This document shows, piece by piece, positions 10,356-19,236 of a stretch of DNA of 64,000 nucleotides. The stretch spans positions 109,785-173,784 of the forward strand of contig JAHDQS010000029.1 in NCBI GenBank assembly GCA_018433675.1. The letters are read 5' to 3'. This stretch comes from Clostridia bacterium. Lineage in GTDB: Bacteria > Bacillota > Peptococcia > DRI-13 > SM3-B62. The translations under genes were made by a program, and so were the position numbers. Numbering within the stretch: the stretch's first letter is position 1; each line of letters starts with the position of its first letter. The notes beneath the pieces were generated by a model. That model ran no database searches. It was given only the letters and a program-made list of their open reading frames with translations, and had not been told where the DNA came from.

Positions 10356-10592
10356 ATGACTAAACAGCAGATAAACCTGCAGGATTCTTTTTTAAATCAA
10401 GTCAGAAAGGATAATGTGGCGGTAACTATCTATCTCATAAATGGATTTCAGATCAAAGGAAGTGTTAAAGGCTTCGATAACTTTACAGTTATACTGGAAA
10501 TTGAAGGTAAGCAACAATTGGTGTATAAGCATGCCATCTCTACAATTGCCCCTTTTAAACCGATTAATTTGAACCCCGAGAACAAAAACTAA
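10356..10592 (+). CDS. hfq: RNA chaperone Hfq
   Basis: Sm-fold RNA chaperone of 78 residues, forming a hexamer that pairs small RNAs with mRNAs. The Sm1 segment ([27 protein letters not shown], read in two halves) and the Sm2 signature [10 protein letters not shown] are intact. Almost no C-terminal tail, as is usual in Gram-positives. GGAGG ribosome site 15 bp upstream. A small hairpin follows the stop codon. Confidence 0.97.
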   Translation: MTKQQINLQDSFLNQVRKDNVAVTIYLINGFQIKGSVKGFDNFTVILEIEGKQQLVYKHAISTIAPFKPINLNPENKN

Positions 10593-10606
10593 AAAATGGG
10601 AACTTT

Positions 10607-10635
10607 AAAGGTCCCTGTGATGGGGACTTTTATAA
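10607..10635 (+). terminator. weak hairpin after hfq
   Basis: AAAG(g)TCCC pairs with GGGACTTT around a short loop just after hfq. The following run is TATAATTCC rather than a pure U-tract, so termination would be partial, allowing read-through into hflX or a separate hflX leader. Confidence 0.4.
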
Positions 10636-10664
10636 TTCCAGATAATAGTATATATGGAGTATTA

Positions 10665-10703
10665 GTGCATGCTACTCATCACACTCAGTCTGGGAGTTGG
10701 TAA
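10665..10703 (+). CDS. possible 12-codon leader ORF upstream of hflX
   Basis: GTG-initiated ORF of 12 codons ([12 protein letters not shown]) with GGAG 5 nt upstream. Its TAA stop overlaps the TTG start of hflX in another frame. Short upstream ORFs control some Firmicute hflX homologues in response to ribosome-targeting drugs; that this one acts so is inference. It could be chance. Confidence 0.3.
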   Translation: MHATHHTQSGSW

Positions 10704-11989
10704 AAATAGATTCTTTGGAAACAAAAAATGCAAACACTCTTTTAATTGGATTCCGGAAAAACAAAAAGAACGAATGCAACGATATCGAGTCGTTAAATGA
10801 ACTTCATCAGCTGGCCAAAACAGCAAAACTCAATATTGTTAAGCAACTGCTTGTAAGCCTTAATAAGAACACTCCGGATTCCGCTTTGTACATCGGCAAA
10901 GGAAAGGCAGAGGAGCTTTCACTACTGTGTCGTGAAGAAGATTTGGATTTGATAGTATTTGACGATGAACTGACTCCCCGTCAACAACGTAATTTAGAGC
11001 TTATAACCGAATGCAGAATTGCGGATCGTACCGCGTTAATCTTAGAAATCTTTGCACAGCGGGCCAGTACAAAAGAAGGAAAATTGCAGGTAGAACTTGC
11101 CCAATTGAACTATTTGCTGCCCAGGTTAACGGGTTCAGGTAAAGAGCTTTCGAGGCTTGGAGGAGGTATCGGCACAAGAGGTCCCGGAGAAACAAAACTA
11201 GAAACTGATAAGCGTCGTATTCGTAAAAGAATAAATGATCTGCAAAGGGAAATAGAAAAAATAAAAACACAAAGGACAGTAACCAGGAAACACCGCAAAA
11301 AGAGCCTAATACCTATTGTCGCCTTGGTCGGTTACACAAATTCCGGCAAATCAACATTGATGAATGTCCTTACAGATGCCGGGGTAACCTCCGAGGATAA
11401 GCTTTTTGCCACCCTAGATTCTACCATACGCCGTATTCCTTCTAAGAAACAAGATCTATTATTAACCGACACCGTTGGTTTTATCCGAAAACTGCCCCAT
11501 CAGCTGATTGCAGCCTTTCGCACTACCCTTGAAGAAATAAGGCATGCAGATCTTTTACTGCATGTCATCGATGCAGGCAATCCTTTCTATCATTCACAAA
11601 TCGATGCTGTGAACAATGTTCTGCGACAAATCGGTGCGTCCGAAAAAGCTACGATAACAGTCTTCAATAAATGGGATACCGTCCGAGATGTCACGGAAAT
11701 GAGTTCAATCGTGAATCGTGATAGTTATTCCTTAGCCATTTCCGCCTATACCGGTTATAACATCGAAGCCTTGCTTGAAATGATAGAAAAGTATTTCCTC
11801 GAACGCAGACACAAGCTTACCTTGTTAATACCATTTACTGAGGCTTCCTTATTAAACTCTTTACACCAAAAGGGTACAGTGATAAATGAAGAATACACAA
11901 GTGATGGCGTTTTATGCACCGTAGAACTTGAAGAATTCTGGTTGAAAAACATAGAACATTACATAACGAAAATAATTCCCGGTGAATAA
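10697..11989 (+). CDS. hflX: ribosome-splitting GTPase HflX
   Basis: GTPase of 430 residues that dissociates stalled or hibernating 70S ribosomes. An N-terminal HflX-specific domain contains the glycine-rich stretch [18 protein letters not shown] coiled linker follows, then the G domain: G1 [10 protein letters not shown]3 DTVGF, G4 NKWD. The start is uncertain: TTG at 10697 sits directly after TGGGAG with almost no spacing, and a second TTG at 10715 is possible. The next gene begins 10 bp after the stop, matching B. subtilis ynbA-ynbB. Confidence 0.95.
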   Translation: MVKIDSLETKNANTLLIGFRKNKKNECNDIESLNELHQLAKTAKLNIVKQLLVSLNKNTPDSALYIGKGKAEELSLLCREEDLDLIVFDDELTPRQQRNLELITECRIADRTALILEIFAQRASTKEGKLQVELAQLNYLLPRLTGSGKELSRLGGGIGTRGPGETKLETDKRRIRKRINDLQREIEKIKTQRTVTRKHRKKSLIPIVALVGYTNSGKSTLMNVLTDAGVTSEDKLFATLDSTIRRIPSKKQDLLLTDTVGFIRKLPHQLIAAFRTTLEEIRHADLLLHVIDAGNPFYHSQIDAVNNVLRQIGASEKATITVFNKWDTVRDVTEMSSIVNRDSYSLAISAYTGYNIEALLEMIEKYFLERRHKLTLLIPFTEASLLNSLHQKGTVINEEYTSDGVLCTVELEEFWLKNIEHYITKIIPGE

Positions 11990-11999
11990 GGAGTAATTT

Positions 12000-13301
12000 A
12001 TGTTAAGCTTATATGAAAGTCTAAAGAAAATATATAATGTTAATGATGCCGTATTAAGAAGGCTGGAAATATCCTCGGATGACTGCAAAGATATTTTTGA
12101 TGATATCGACAGAAAAACGGAATTAAACCAGTTAAAGGTCTTAAAATCTTTTTACGATAACGACATCAGCGATTATCATCTTAACGGTTCAACAGGATAT
12201 GGTTACGGGGATAGCGGCCGTGATGCGCTGGAAAGGGTATTTGCTTCGATATTTGAAGGCGAGCGCGCATTGGTACGTTCGCAAATAGTATCAGGCACAC
12301 ATGCCATCGCGATAGGACTTTTCGGGAACCTACAAGACGGGGATGAATTAATTATTGCTACGGATACACCATACGATACATTGCTGAAGGTAATCGGAAA
12401 CAAAGAAGCACCCGCTCCCGGCACCATACGGGCTCACGGCGTCAGATGCCTTGAAATACCTCTCAAAAAGGATAACGAGATTGATTTAGAGAAAATAGAT
12501 AAAGAAATCACCTCACAAACTAAAATGGTATATTTTCAGCGATCTCAAGGCTATGCCTGGAGGCCTTCCTTTAAAATATCCGACCTTAAAGAGGCTATCT
12601 CTTACATCAAGAAAAACCATCCTAACATAATCTGCATGGTGGACAACTGCTATGGAGAATTCGTAGAAGAACAAGAACCACTATCAGCCGGTGCTGATTT
12701 AATAGCAGGTTCCCTCATAAAAAATCCCGGCGGCGGGCTGGCCTTATCAGGAGGCTATCTCGTGGGTAAAGCCGAACTCATTGAAAACGCCGCTAATCGT
12801 TTGACTGCTCCCGGAATAGGCTTGGAAGTTGGGGCTAGCTTCAACTTCAATCGGTCGGCTTTTCAAGGAATATTTCTATCTCCCGGTGTTGTAGGGGAAG
12901 CTTTAAAGGGAGCCGTTCTCGCCGCACGGCTTTTTTCGTCGTTAGGCTTTGAGGTACAGCCTCTCTACCGGGAATTCAGAACGGATATAGTGCAAGCTAT
13001 TAAATTAGGCCATCCTGACCGTATGGTTGCTTTTTGCCAAGGTCTGCAGCAGGCCTGCCCCCTTGATGCCAAAGCTTCTCCCGAACCTTCATTTTTACCG
13101 GGCTATGAACATCAGGTCATCATGGCAGGAGGCACTTATATCCAAGGTTCATCAATAGAACTGAGCGCAGACGGTCCGATAAGACCACCTTATATCATAT
13201 ACGTGCAAGGCGGTATGTCACTTTCACACATCAAGATTGGGCTTGCCTTAGCGGCGGACAGAGTAATGAAGATATTTTTAGATACAAACGTTGATAACTA
13301 A
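12000..13301 (+). CDS. methionine gamma-lyase-family PLP enzyme (aluminum resistance protein, YnbB-like)
   Basis: Fold-type I PLP enzyme of the PF06838 family. Although called aluminum-resistance protein in databases, its real reaction is not settled. The YGYGDSGRDALERVFA motif and the PLP-lysine region SLIKNPGGGLALSGGY are visible; length 433 is normal. RBS AAGGAG. Gene order hflX-ynbB is conserved across Firmicutes and supports the assignment, not a function. Confidence 0.9.
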   Translation: MLSLYESLKKIYNVNDAVLRRLEISSDDCKDIFDDIDRKTELNQLKVLKSFYDNDISDYHLNGSTGYGYGDSGRDALERVFASIFEGERALVRSQIVSGTHAIAIGLFGNLQDGDELIIATDTPYDTLLKVIGNKEAPAPGTIRAHGVRCLEIPLKKDNEIDLEKIDKEITSQTKMVYFQRSQGYAWRPSFKISDLKEAISYIKKNHPNIICMVDNCYGEFVEEQEPLSAGADLIAGSLIKNPGGGLALSGGYLVGKAELIENAANRLTAPGIGLEVGASFNFNRSAFQGIFLSPGVVGEALKGAVLAARLFSSLGFEVQPLYREFRTDIVQAIKLGHPDRMVAFCQGLQQACPLDAKASPEPSFLPGYEHQVIMAGGTYIQGSSIELSADGPIRPPYIIYVQGGMSLSHIKIGLALAADRVMKIFLDTNVDN

Positions 13302-13361
13302 TATTAAAGGGATTTTAAGCATATTATTATACTACGTTTAAATGAAAGGCGGGGCTCAGAT

Positions 13362-14459
13362 ATGCCAAAGTTAAAAATTGCCGTTCTATTTGGAGGACGT
13401 TCGGGCGAACACGAAGTCTCAAGAAATTCCGGCGCTGCGATATCCAATGCATTAAGCGTTTCTTGCGAGGTTTTTCCGATAGGGGTAGCAAAAGACGGTC
13501 AATGGTATGGGCCGATACCGCTTGCAGAAATAACTGCATTTGAACCGCAAAATTATCCGGAAAAGAAAGTCACTATTTTACCGTTCCCACACAGTAGGGG
13601 GATAATATACAGTTTGCCTAACCTAGCTAAAATAGAGGAGGTAGATGCTTTTTTCCCTGCTATGCACGGAACTTTTGGCGAGGATGGTACATTACAGGGT
13701 TTCCTGGAACTCTCACAAGTCGCATATGTCGGCTCCGGTGTTCTGGCCTCATCAGCAGGAATGGATAAAATAATTATGAAAAGAATATTTGCCGATGCCG
13801 GTCTGCCTCAAGTACCATATCTCAGTTTCTTAAGAAAAGAATTAGATAGTGGGCCGCCGGATAAGATAATAAAACTAATCAAGAAGGAACTGGGGTTCCC
13901 TTGCTTTATAAAGCCTGCCAACATGGGTTCCAGTGTCGGCATATCAAAAGCAATTGATGAAGAACAGTTGAGGCAAGGCTTGAGCAAAGCTGCAGAATAC
14001 GATAGGAAAATTATTGTCGAAAAGGGTATTAACGCCCGCGAAATAGAAATAAGCGTATTAGGAAATGAAAATCCCCAGGTATCGCTACCGGGGGAAATTA
14101 TCCCTTGCAATGAGTTTTATGACTATAAGGCGAAATATGTTGACGACCGCTCATCCCTACGCATTCCGGCGGATCTGACATCAAATCAGATTAAAAAGAT
14201 ACAGGAGTACGGAACTATTGCATATGAAGCAATTGATGCTGCAGGTCTGGCCCGTATCGACTTCTTTATAGATAAAGATACCAACGAAATATTGATAAAT
14301 GAAATTAACACTTTACCCGGTTTTACTGCTATCAGTATGTATGCAAAGCTCTGGCAACATTCAGGTCTATACATGGAGGAACTTACAAAGAAGCTCGTCG
14401 ATTATGCTTTGGAAAGAAACGCAGAAAGCCGAAGGAATAAAACCGTATATACGGATTGA
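13362..14459 (+). CDS. ddl: D-alanine--D-alanine ligase
   Basis: ATP-grasp ligase making the D-Ala-D-Ala end of peptidoglycan precursors. Motifs: FGGRSGEHEVS at the N-terminus, HGTFGEDGTLQGFLE, FIKPANMGSSVGISK in the ATP-grasp domain, and INEINTLPGFT with metal-binding residues near the end. The 365 residues fit the longer VanA/DdlA-like group. Its stop lies only 6 bp from the end of lexA on the other strand, with no terminator between them, so the transcripts run into each other. Confidence 0.96.
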   Translation: MPKLKIAVLFGGRSGEHEVSRNSGAAISNALSVSCEVFPIGVAKDGQWYGPIPLAEITAFEPQNYPEKKVTILPFPHSRGIIYSLPNLAKIEEVDAFFPAMHGTFGEDGTLQGFLELSQVAYVGSGVLASSAGMDKIIMKRIFADAGLPQVPYLSFLRKELDSGPPDKIIKLIKKELGFPCFIKPANMGSSVGISKAIDEEQLRQGLSKAAEYDRKIIVEKGINAREIEISVLGNENPQVSLPGEIIPCNEFYDYKAKYVDDRSSLRIPADLTSNQIKKIQEYGTIAYEAIDAAGLARIDFFIDKDTNEILINEINTLPGFTAISMYAKLWQHSGLYMEELTKKLVDYALERNAESRRNKTVYTD

Positions 14460-14465
14460 TGCTGT

Positions 14466-15071
14466 TTAGTACCTTCTAACCAGTGCCGTTACCTTTCCGA
14501 GAACCACGGCATCTCTGGTAATAATCGGTTCATACATTTCGTTCTCAGGTTGGAGACGAATATGATTTTCTTCTCTGAAGAACCTTTTAACTGTGGCCTC
14601 ATCTCCCAGCAAAGCCACAACAATATCGCCGTTTTGAGCCGTACTTTGCTTTTTCACAACCACAAGGTCTCCGTCGATTATTCCGGCATTATTCATGCTG
14701 TCACCCTGGATTTTGAGAATATAAACGTCATCTGTATTCAAAAAATCGAAGGGAAGGGGAAAGGTATCCTCAATATTCTCGACGGCAAGTATCGGCATCC
14801 CGGCGGTTACACGACCCACAATGGGTACATCGACCATTTCCTTACTGTGAGAACTTCCGTCGGAAACCTCAATTGCTCTGGGTTTTGTAGGGTCTCTTCT
14901 AATATAGCCCTTTTCTTCAAGCTTGTTAAGGTGAGCATGTACCGTGGAACTGGAACTTAAGCCTACGGCACTCCCGATTTCTCTAACTGACGGCGGGTAC
15001 CCTTTAGTCTTTATTTCCTGTTTTATATAGGTTAGAATCTCTAATTGTCGCTCAGTAAGATTTTTATACAT
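14466..15071 (-). CDS. lexA: SOS repressor LexA
   Basis: Winged-helix repressor with a self-cleaving S24 domain. The N-terminal HTH (about 25-50) is followed by the cleavage site A90-G91 in VTAGMP, nucleophile S125 in GDSM and general base K162 in TVKRFF; all catalytic residues are present. Length 201. Strong AGGAGG ribosome site. It is transcribed away from yneA, and the 130-bp gap carries three SOS boxes, so lexA represses itself and yneA. Confidence 0.98.
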   Translation of the reverse strand: MYKNLTERQLEILTYIKQEIKTKGYPPSVREIGSAVGLSSSSTVHAHLNKLEEKGYIRRDPTKPRAIEVSDGSSHSKEMVDVPIVGRVTAGMPILAVENIEDTFPLPFDFLNTDDVYILKIQGDSMNNAGIIDGDLVVVKKQSTAQNGDIVVALLGDEATVKRFFREENHIRLQPENEMYEPIITRDAVVLGKVTALVRRY

Positions 15072-15106
15072 CTTAAGGATTCCTCCTTGTGGAACATATT
15101 AAAAAT

Positions 15107-15146
15107 ATTATACCATTATTTTCTCATATTAGCAAACGAATGTTCG
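15107..15146 (-). promoter_or_regulatory. lexA promoter with overlapping LexA box
   Basis: On the minus strand: -35 TTGCTA (15130-15135), a 17-nt spacer and -10 TATAAT (15107-15112). The LexA box CAAACGAATGTTCG (15133-15146; consensus CGAAC-N4-GTTCG, one mismatch) overlaps the -35, consistent with autorepression. Confidence 0.8.
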
Positions 15147-15156
15147 TAAAAAGGTG

Positions 15157-15205
15157 TTGACTCCAAACAATTGTTCGTATATAATCATATTAGAACATAC
15201 GTTTG
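15157..15205 (+). promoter_or_regulatory. yneA promoter with two LexA boxes
   Basis: -35 TTGACT (15157-15162), 17-nt spacer, -10 TATAAT (15180-15185). LexA box CAAACAATTGTTCG (15164-15177) fills the spacer; a second box AGAACATACGTTTG (15192-15205) covers the predicted transcription start. Two operators on the cell-division inhibitor suggest tight repression. Confidence 0.8.
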
Positions 15206-15217
15206 GAGTGGTGTCTC

Positions 15218-15532
15218 GTGAGGATTATACGGAAAAGAAAGCTTAACAGCCGCAGGGTATTTCTAACCCTAACAATGCTTTTACTGACATTGATTATTAT
15301 CGGTCATTCTCTGAAGCCCAGTTCATTAAAAGCTTATGAGCCAATTACCTATGAGCCTGTTAAGATCGTGACTGTAAATGTAAATAAAGGCGATTCGCTC
15401 TGGAAGATTGCCGGTATATACAGCAATAACAAAATGGATTTAAAAGTGTATATCAACATCATACAACAGTATAATAACCTCAGTAATACAATTATCCAGC
15501 CAGGCCAAGAATTAGAAGTACCGATTTATTAG
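15218..15532 (+). CDS. yneA: SOS-induced cell division suppressor YneA-like (LysM)
   Basis: Small membrane-anchored protein of 104 residues: basic N-terminus, one transmembrane helix (about 14-30), then a LysM domain (VNKGDSLWKIAG to PGQELEVPIY) facing the wall. YneA of B. subtilis delays division during the SOS response and is likewise divergent from lexA. I chose the GTG at 15218, 9 nt after GGAG; a TTG at 15203 in frame lies inside a LexA box and has no ribosome site. The -10 and two LexA boxes lie directly upstream. Confidence 0.85.
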   Translation: MRIIRKRKLNSRRVFLTLTMLLLTLIIIGHSLKPSSLKAYEPITYEPVKIVTVNVNKGDSLWKIAGIYSNNKMDLKVYINIIQQYNNLSNTIIQPGQELEVPIY

Positions 15533-15617
15533 AACCGTTTAAACGGATATCAGCGTTGCAGCCGGCCGAAATAAAAAATGATTAAATAAAGATAAGAATA
15601 ATAAATAGCGTAATAAT

Positions 15618-15668
15618 AGCCCCTGTATAAGAATTGCCGGAGAAAATCCGGCACAGGGGCTTATTTTA
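15618..15668 (+). terminator. strong rho-independent terminator after yneA
   Basis: Nested hairpin: outer AGCCCCTGT/ACAGGGGCT and inner GCCGGA/TCCGGC stems, followed by TATTTT. It separates yneA from cspA. The 380-bp gap 15533-15912 otherwise holds only the cspA leader. Confidence 0.85.
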
Positions 15669-15846
15669 CAATTAATATTACTTCCGATAATGGATATTAT
15701 GTAAACTTGCTGATTTTTAAGCCATGAATCTATCGTCAATTGTAAAAATATCCCCTCTACTACTTTACATAAATATAATTGTATGGTAGTATACTGTAGA
15801 TACAAAAAAGTTTTCAAACGCAAACCGTTTTTGGCCTCGATAATTT

Positions 15847-15904
15847 GATTGGTCAAAGGTGTTTATGTTTTAGACTTTTTGATCAATCTAATTGTAAAAG
15901 GAGG
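15847..15904 (+). promoter_or_regulatory. structured cspA 5' leader hairpin next to the ribosome site
   Basis: GATTGGTCAAA (15847-15857) pairs with TTTGATCAATC (15878-15888), 11 bp including one G-U, immediately before the AAAAGGAGG ribosome site (15896-15904). Long structured leaders that change with temperature are known for cold-shock genes; this hairpin is a candidate for that role. Confidence 0.5.
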
Positions 15905-15912
15905 TTATTAAT

Positions 15913-16110
15913 ATGCAAGGTAAAGTAAAATGGTTTAACTCAGAAAAAGGTTATGGTTTTATCGAGTCTGAAGAAGGCGGCGACGTTTTCGTTCATTTCA
16001 CCGCAATCCAGGGTGAAGGCTTTAAAACCCTCGACGAAGGACAAGACGTAACTTTTGATGTTGTCCAGGGCAACCGTGGACCGCAGGCAGAAAACGTAAC
16101 TCGTGTCTAG
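15913..16110 (+). CDS. cspA: cold shock protein
   Basis: Single-stranded RNA/DNA-binding OB-fold protein of 65 residues, an RNA chaperone. RNP1 KGYGFI and RNP2 VFVHF are both present after the typical MQGKVKWFN start. Strong AGGAGG ribosome site and a long leader with a hairpin. Followed by its own terminator, so monocistronic. Confidence 0.97.
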   Translation: MQGKVKWFNSEKGYGFIESEEGGDVFVHFTAIQGEGFKTLDEGQDVTFDVVQGNRGPQAENVTRV

Positions 16111-16127
16111 TCACCAATAAGAACCAT

Positions 16128-16162
16128 GAAGGCCGGTCATTGCGACCGGCCTTTCCTTTTTT
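16128..16162 (+). terminator. rho-independent terminator after cspA
   Basis: GAAGGCCGGTC pairs with GACCGGCCTTTC around ATTGC, followed by CTTTTTT. It sits just before the end of the convergent nrdG and could serve both sides. Confidence 0.9.
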
Positions 16163-16172
16163 ATCAACTTTT

Positions 16173-16859
16173 TTATTTGACCAGGACCTTTTGAAAATAT
16201 GGATTGAGCATTTCCGCAAATCCCTGCAATTCCCTCTCACTGTACGAAGTAAATTCCCTTTTTGTCAATTGCGAATCGCTTGCCCTATATTGCTGCAAAA
16301 CATACCTCCTACTCCCTCTCAACCACTTCCCGATTTCAAGGAGGTCGTTTTTTGTGTGTAATTCTTTAGTAACAGTTGTCCTAAATTCATATTCTTTGTT
16401 TGATTCCTTAAGGAGTTTTGCCGAATCTTCTATCCTTGAAATATCCATTACGCTCAAGCCGGCCGTAACAGCATACTTAGCCCCGGTGTTTTTAATATCC
16501 ATAGCGATATAATCAAGCAGATCCCGGTTAAGTAGCTTTTCTATGAAGCTCGGATTGTAACCATTTGTATCCAGTTTCAGCAAATACCCCATTCTCTTAA
16601 CAGTTTCCATGAATGGCAGGATCTGCGGATAAAGAGTAGCTTCCCCCCCTGAAATAACCACACCGTCAATGAAACCGCGTCGTTTCTCCAAGAATTGTAA
16701 AATTTCGTTCATATCAAGATCCGGCATTATTTCATGATTCGTAATGAGCTCACCGTTATGACAATATGGACAACGGAAATTGCACCTGCCGACAAAAAGA
16801 ATCGTAGAAATAGCACCGGGGTAATCGATAAAGGAATTCTTAATCCATCCTTTAAACAT
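16173..16859 (-). CDS. nrdG: anaerobic ribonucleoside-triphosphate reductase activating protein
   Basis: Radical-SAM activase that generates the glycyl radical on NrdD. The 4Fe-4S motif C26-x3-C30-x2-C33 sits in GRCNFRCPYC; SAM-binding GGEATL follows. 228 residues. It begins 9 bp after nrdD ends and is certainly cotranscribed with it from the NrdR-controlled promoter at 19.1 kb. Confidence 0.95.
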   Translation of the reverse strand: MFKGWIKNSFIDYPGAISTILFVGRCNFRCPYCHNGELITNHEIMPDLDMNEILQFLEKRRGFIDGVVISGGEATLYPQILPFMETVKRMGYLLKLDTNGYNPSFIEKLLNRDLLDYIAMDIKNTGAKYAVTAGLSVMDISRIEDSAKLLKESNKEYEFRTTVTKELHTKNDLLEIGKWLRGSRRYVLQQYRASDSQLTKREFTSYSERELQGFAEMLNPYFQKVLVK

Positions 16860-16868
16860 AGCTGCTCC

Positions 16869-19028
16869 TCATACGGCAAATGTCCGACGGTCCTTAAATT
16901 CTTCCTGCTTCCCTTTATTCCAGCTCTGCATTGGACGGTAATACCCTACTATTCTCGACCATACCTCTGTTTGAGCATTACAGGTAGGACACTGATATTG
17001 CTCACCACTTATGTAACCATGGTCAGGACAAATACTAAAGGTCGGGGAATGGGTGAAATATGGTATTTGATACTTCTCCATCACCTTCCGAATCAAATTC
17101 TTCATGGTATCCAAATCATCAATATTTTGACCGGTAAAAGCATGAAATACCGTCCCTCCCGTATACTTGCACTGCAATTCTTCCTGTAAATCCAAGGCAT
17201 CAAAAAGGTCTTCTGAGTAATCAACCGGCAACTGGGTGCTGTTTGTGTAGTAAACCTCTTCTTTCCCGGCTGTAACGATTTCCGGGTACTTTTCTTTATC
17301 CATTTTTGCAAAGCGATAACTCGTACTTTCGGCCGGTGTCGCCTCTAAGTTATAGAGGTTCCCTGTTTCTTCCTGGTAAGCAACAAGTTTATCCCGCATG
17401 AAATCCAAAACCTTATTCGCAAAATCCTTTCCTTGCTTTGAAGCGATTGTCACATCTTGGCCAAAGAAGTTCTGCAAACACTCATTCATACCACATAAGC
17501 CAATAGTGGAGAAATGGTTTTTCCAATAGTTAGAGAACCTTTCGTGCACAGCAGAAAGATAAAAACGGCTGTATGGATAAAGACCCATCTCCGTATTCTT
17601 TTCTAAGACCTTTCTCTTCGTTTCCAGACTTGATTTTGCCATATCCATCAACCTGTTCAAGCGTTCAAGGAATTCATCCTCCGATTTGGACAAATACCCC
17701 AGACGAGGCAGATTAATGGTCACCACACCGATACTCCCTGTTAAGGGATTGGCACCGAATAAACCTCCACCGCGCTTGCGCAACTCCCGGTTATCCAGAC
17801 GTAAACGACAGCACATACTGCGTACATCATCGGGCGACATATCACTGTTAACGAAATTTGCAAAATACGGTATCCCGTACTTGGCTGTCATGAGCATGAT
17901 CGAGTCCGTTACCGGGCTTTCCCAATTAAAGTCTTTTGTGATGTTATATGTTGGGATAGGGAACGAGAATATCCGGTTTCTGGCGTCCCCCTCCATCATA
18001 ACCTCACAAAAAGCCTTATTGATCATATCCATTTCTTCCTGATAATCACCATAGCATGTATTCTGCGGTTTCCCGGAAATAATGACGGGTTGATCCTTCA
18101 ACACGCTTGATACCTTTCCGTCGAAGGTGATGTTGAAAAACGGTGTGTGAAAGCCCACTCTCGTAGGAACGTTCATATTAAACACATATTTCTGTACGTT
18201 TTGCTTGACCTGTTTGTAGTTTAGACCGTCATATCTGACAAAAGGTGCAAGATAGGTGTCAAAACTGGACACAGCCTGGGCTCCAGCCGCCTCACCCTGC
18301 AAAGTATAAATAGCATTAGATAACTGCAAAAGTGCTGAATCGAAATGCTTTGGCGGATCACTCTCAATCTTGCCGTAAGCGCCCTTAAATCCCCTTAACA
18401 AAAAATCTTCCAGGCTCCATCCACAGCAATACGTTGAAAGCAGATTTAAATCGTGTATATGATAATCGCCATTAAGATGAAGTTCCCGAATAGTTTGAGA
18501 ATATACCCTGTTGAGCCAAAAATTCTTCGTAGCAGCCGATATTATGTAGTTATTGAGACCCTGGAGAGAATAGCCCATATTGGAATTCTCTTTGATCTTC
18601 CAATCCATCTTTTCTAAATAGCTGTCCACCATTTCCTCGGCATTAATCAGCAGCTTGCGCTGCTCCCTTATCTCCTCATGCTGCAAACGATAGCGTATGT
18701 ACTCACGAGCGATACTGCGTTCACCAAACTCCATCAAAACGAATTCAACAACATCTTGAATCTCTTCAATATTGGGATATTTGCTTGCAAAGTCCCCACT
18801 CTGTGATTTTATTTCCAATTCATAAACAACCTTATCGGTAATCACATAGGCCAGGCGCTCCAGCTCTTTTTCCCGTCTATCCTTGTAAACGGCTTTTGCA
18901 CCCTTACAGATAGCATCGGCAATCTCGAGTTTATCAAAGTTAACTATTCTTCCGTCTCTCTTGATTACTTTTTCCAAAATACTCTCACGATTGTCATTGA
19001 TTAATCCCTTTTGAAGATCCTCGTGCAA
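16869..19028 (-). CDS. nrdD: anaerobic ribonucleoside-triphosphate reductase (class III)
   Basis: Makes dNTPs from NTPs without oxygen, using a glycyl radical. N-terminal ATP-cone (IKRDGRIVNFD) for allosteric control, ten-stranded barrel core, C-terminal zinc site (CPDH and CPTC) and the glycyl-radical loop RIVGYYRP with G695. 719 residues. The frame opens at a TTG six nt after GAGGGGGG, with no better in-frame start. The upstream region has a perfect palindromic operator (see 19052-19110). It marks the organism as an anaerobe or facultative anaerobe. Confidence 0.96.
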   Translation of the reverse strand: MHEDLQKGLINDNRESILEKVIKRDGRIVNFDKLEIADAICKGAKAVYKDRREKELERLAYVITDKVVYELEIKSQSGDFASKYPNIEEIQDVVEFVLMEFGERSIAREYIRYRLQHEEIREQRKLLINAEEMVDSYLEKMDWKIKENSNMGYSLQGLNNYIISAATKNFWLNRVYSQTIRELHLNGDYHIHDLNLLSTYCCGWSLEDFLLRGFKGAYGKIESDPPKHFDSALLQLSNAIYTLQGEAAGAQAVSSFDTYLAPFVRYDGLNYKQVKQNVQKYVFNMNVPTRVGFHTPFFNITFDGKVSSVLKDQPVIISGKPQNTCYGDYQEEMDMINKAFCEVMMEGDARNRIFSFPIPTYNITKDFNWESPVTDSIMLMTAKYGIPYFANFVNSDMSPDDVRSMCCRLRLDNRELRKRGGGLFGANPLTGSIGVVTINLPRLGYLSKSEDEFLERLNRLMDMAKSSLETKRKVLEKNTEMGLYPYSRFYLSAVHERFSNYWKNHFSTIGLCGMNECLQNFFGQDVTIASKQGKDFANKVLDFMRDKLVAYQEETGNLYNLEATPAESTSYRFAKMDKEKYPEIVTAGKEEVYYTNSTQLPVDYSEDLFDALDLQEELQCKYTGGTVFHAFTGQNIDDLDTMKNLIRKVMEKYQIPYFTHSPTFSICPDHGYISGEQYQCPTCNAQTEVWSRIVGYYRPMQSWNKGKQEEFKDRRTFAV

Positions 19029-19051
19029 TTCGTTCCCCCCTCAAAACAAAA

Positions 19052-19110
19052 TTGACTATACTATATATAGCGTTATTATAAATTATAACAACTATATATA
19101 GTATAGTCAA
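19052..19110 (-). promoter_or_regulatory. nrdDG promoter with paired NrdR boxes in a 19-bp inverted repeat
   Basis: On the minus strand: -35 TTGACT, a 17-nt spacer, -10 TATAAT. Two ACTATATATAG boxes, 31 bp apart centre to centre (three helical turns), match the AT-rich NrdR box. The arms TTGACTATACTATATATAG (19052-19070) and its exact complement (19092-19110) form a perfect inverted repeat. One box lies between -35 and -10, the other downstream of the start site, as expected for ATP/dATP-responsive NrdR repression. Confidence 0.8.
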
Positions 19111-19236
19111 TCCAAATTTTTCTACATTTTTTATTTAGTATTTACTTCAATCTATCTTATCATTATCTTAATTCTGGATACCTTAAGGATAATCCTGCTC
19201 ATTTATCGTAATTACAAAAATTTATTATTATTGCTA

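Noticed and set aside
10665..10703. hflX start extended upstream into the mini-ORF region
   Set aside because: No in-frame start with a ribosome site exists upstream; the mini-ORF is in another frame.
14459..14466. shared bidirectional terminator between ddl and lexA
   Set aside because: Only 6 bp separate the stops and no hairpin with U-tract is present.
16140..18042. plus-strand ORFs across nrdG and nrdD
   Set aside because: Shadows of well-supported genes on the minus strand; no start signals.
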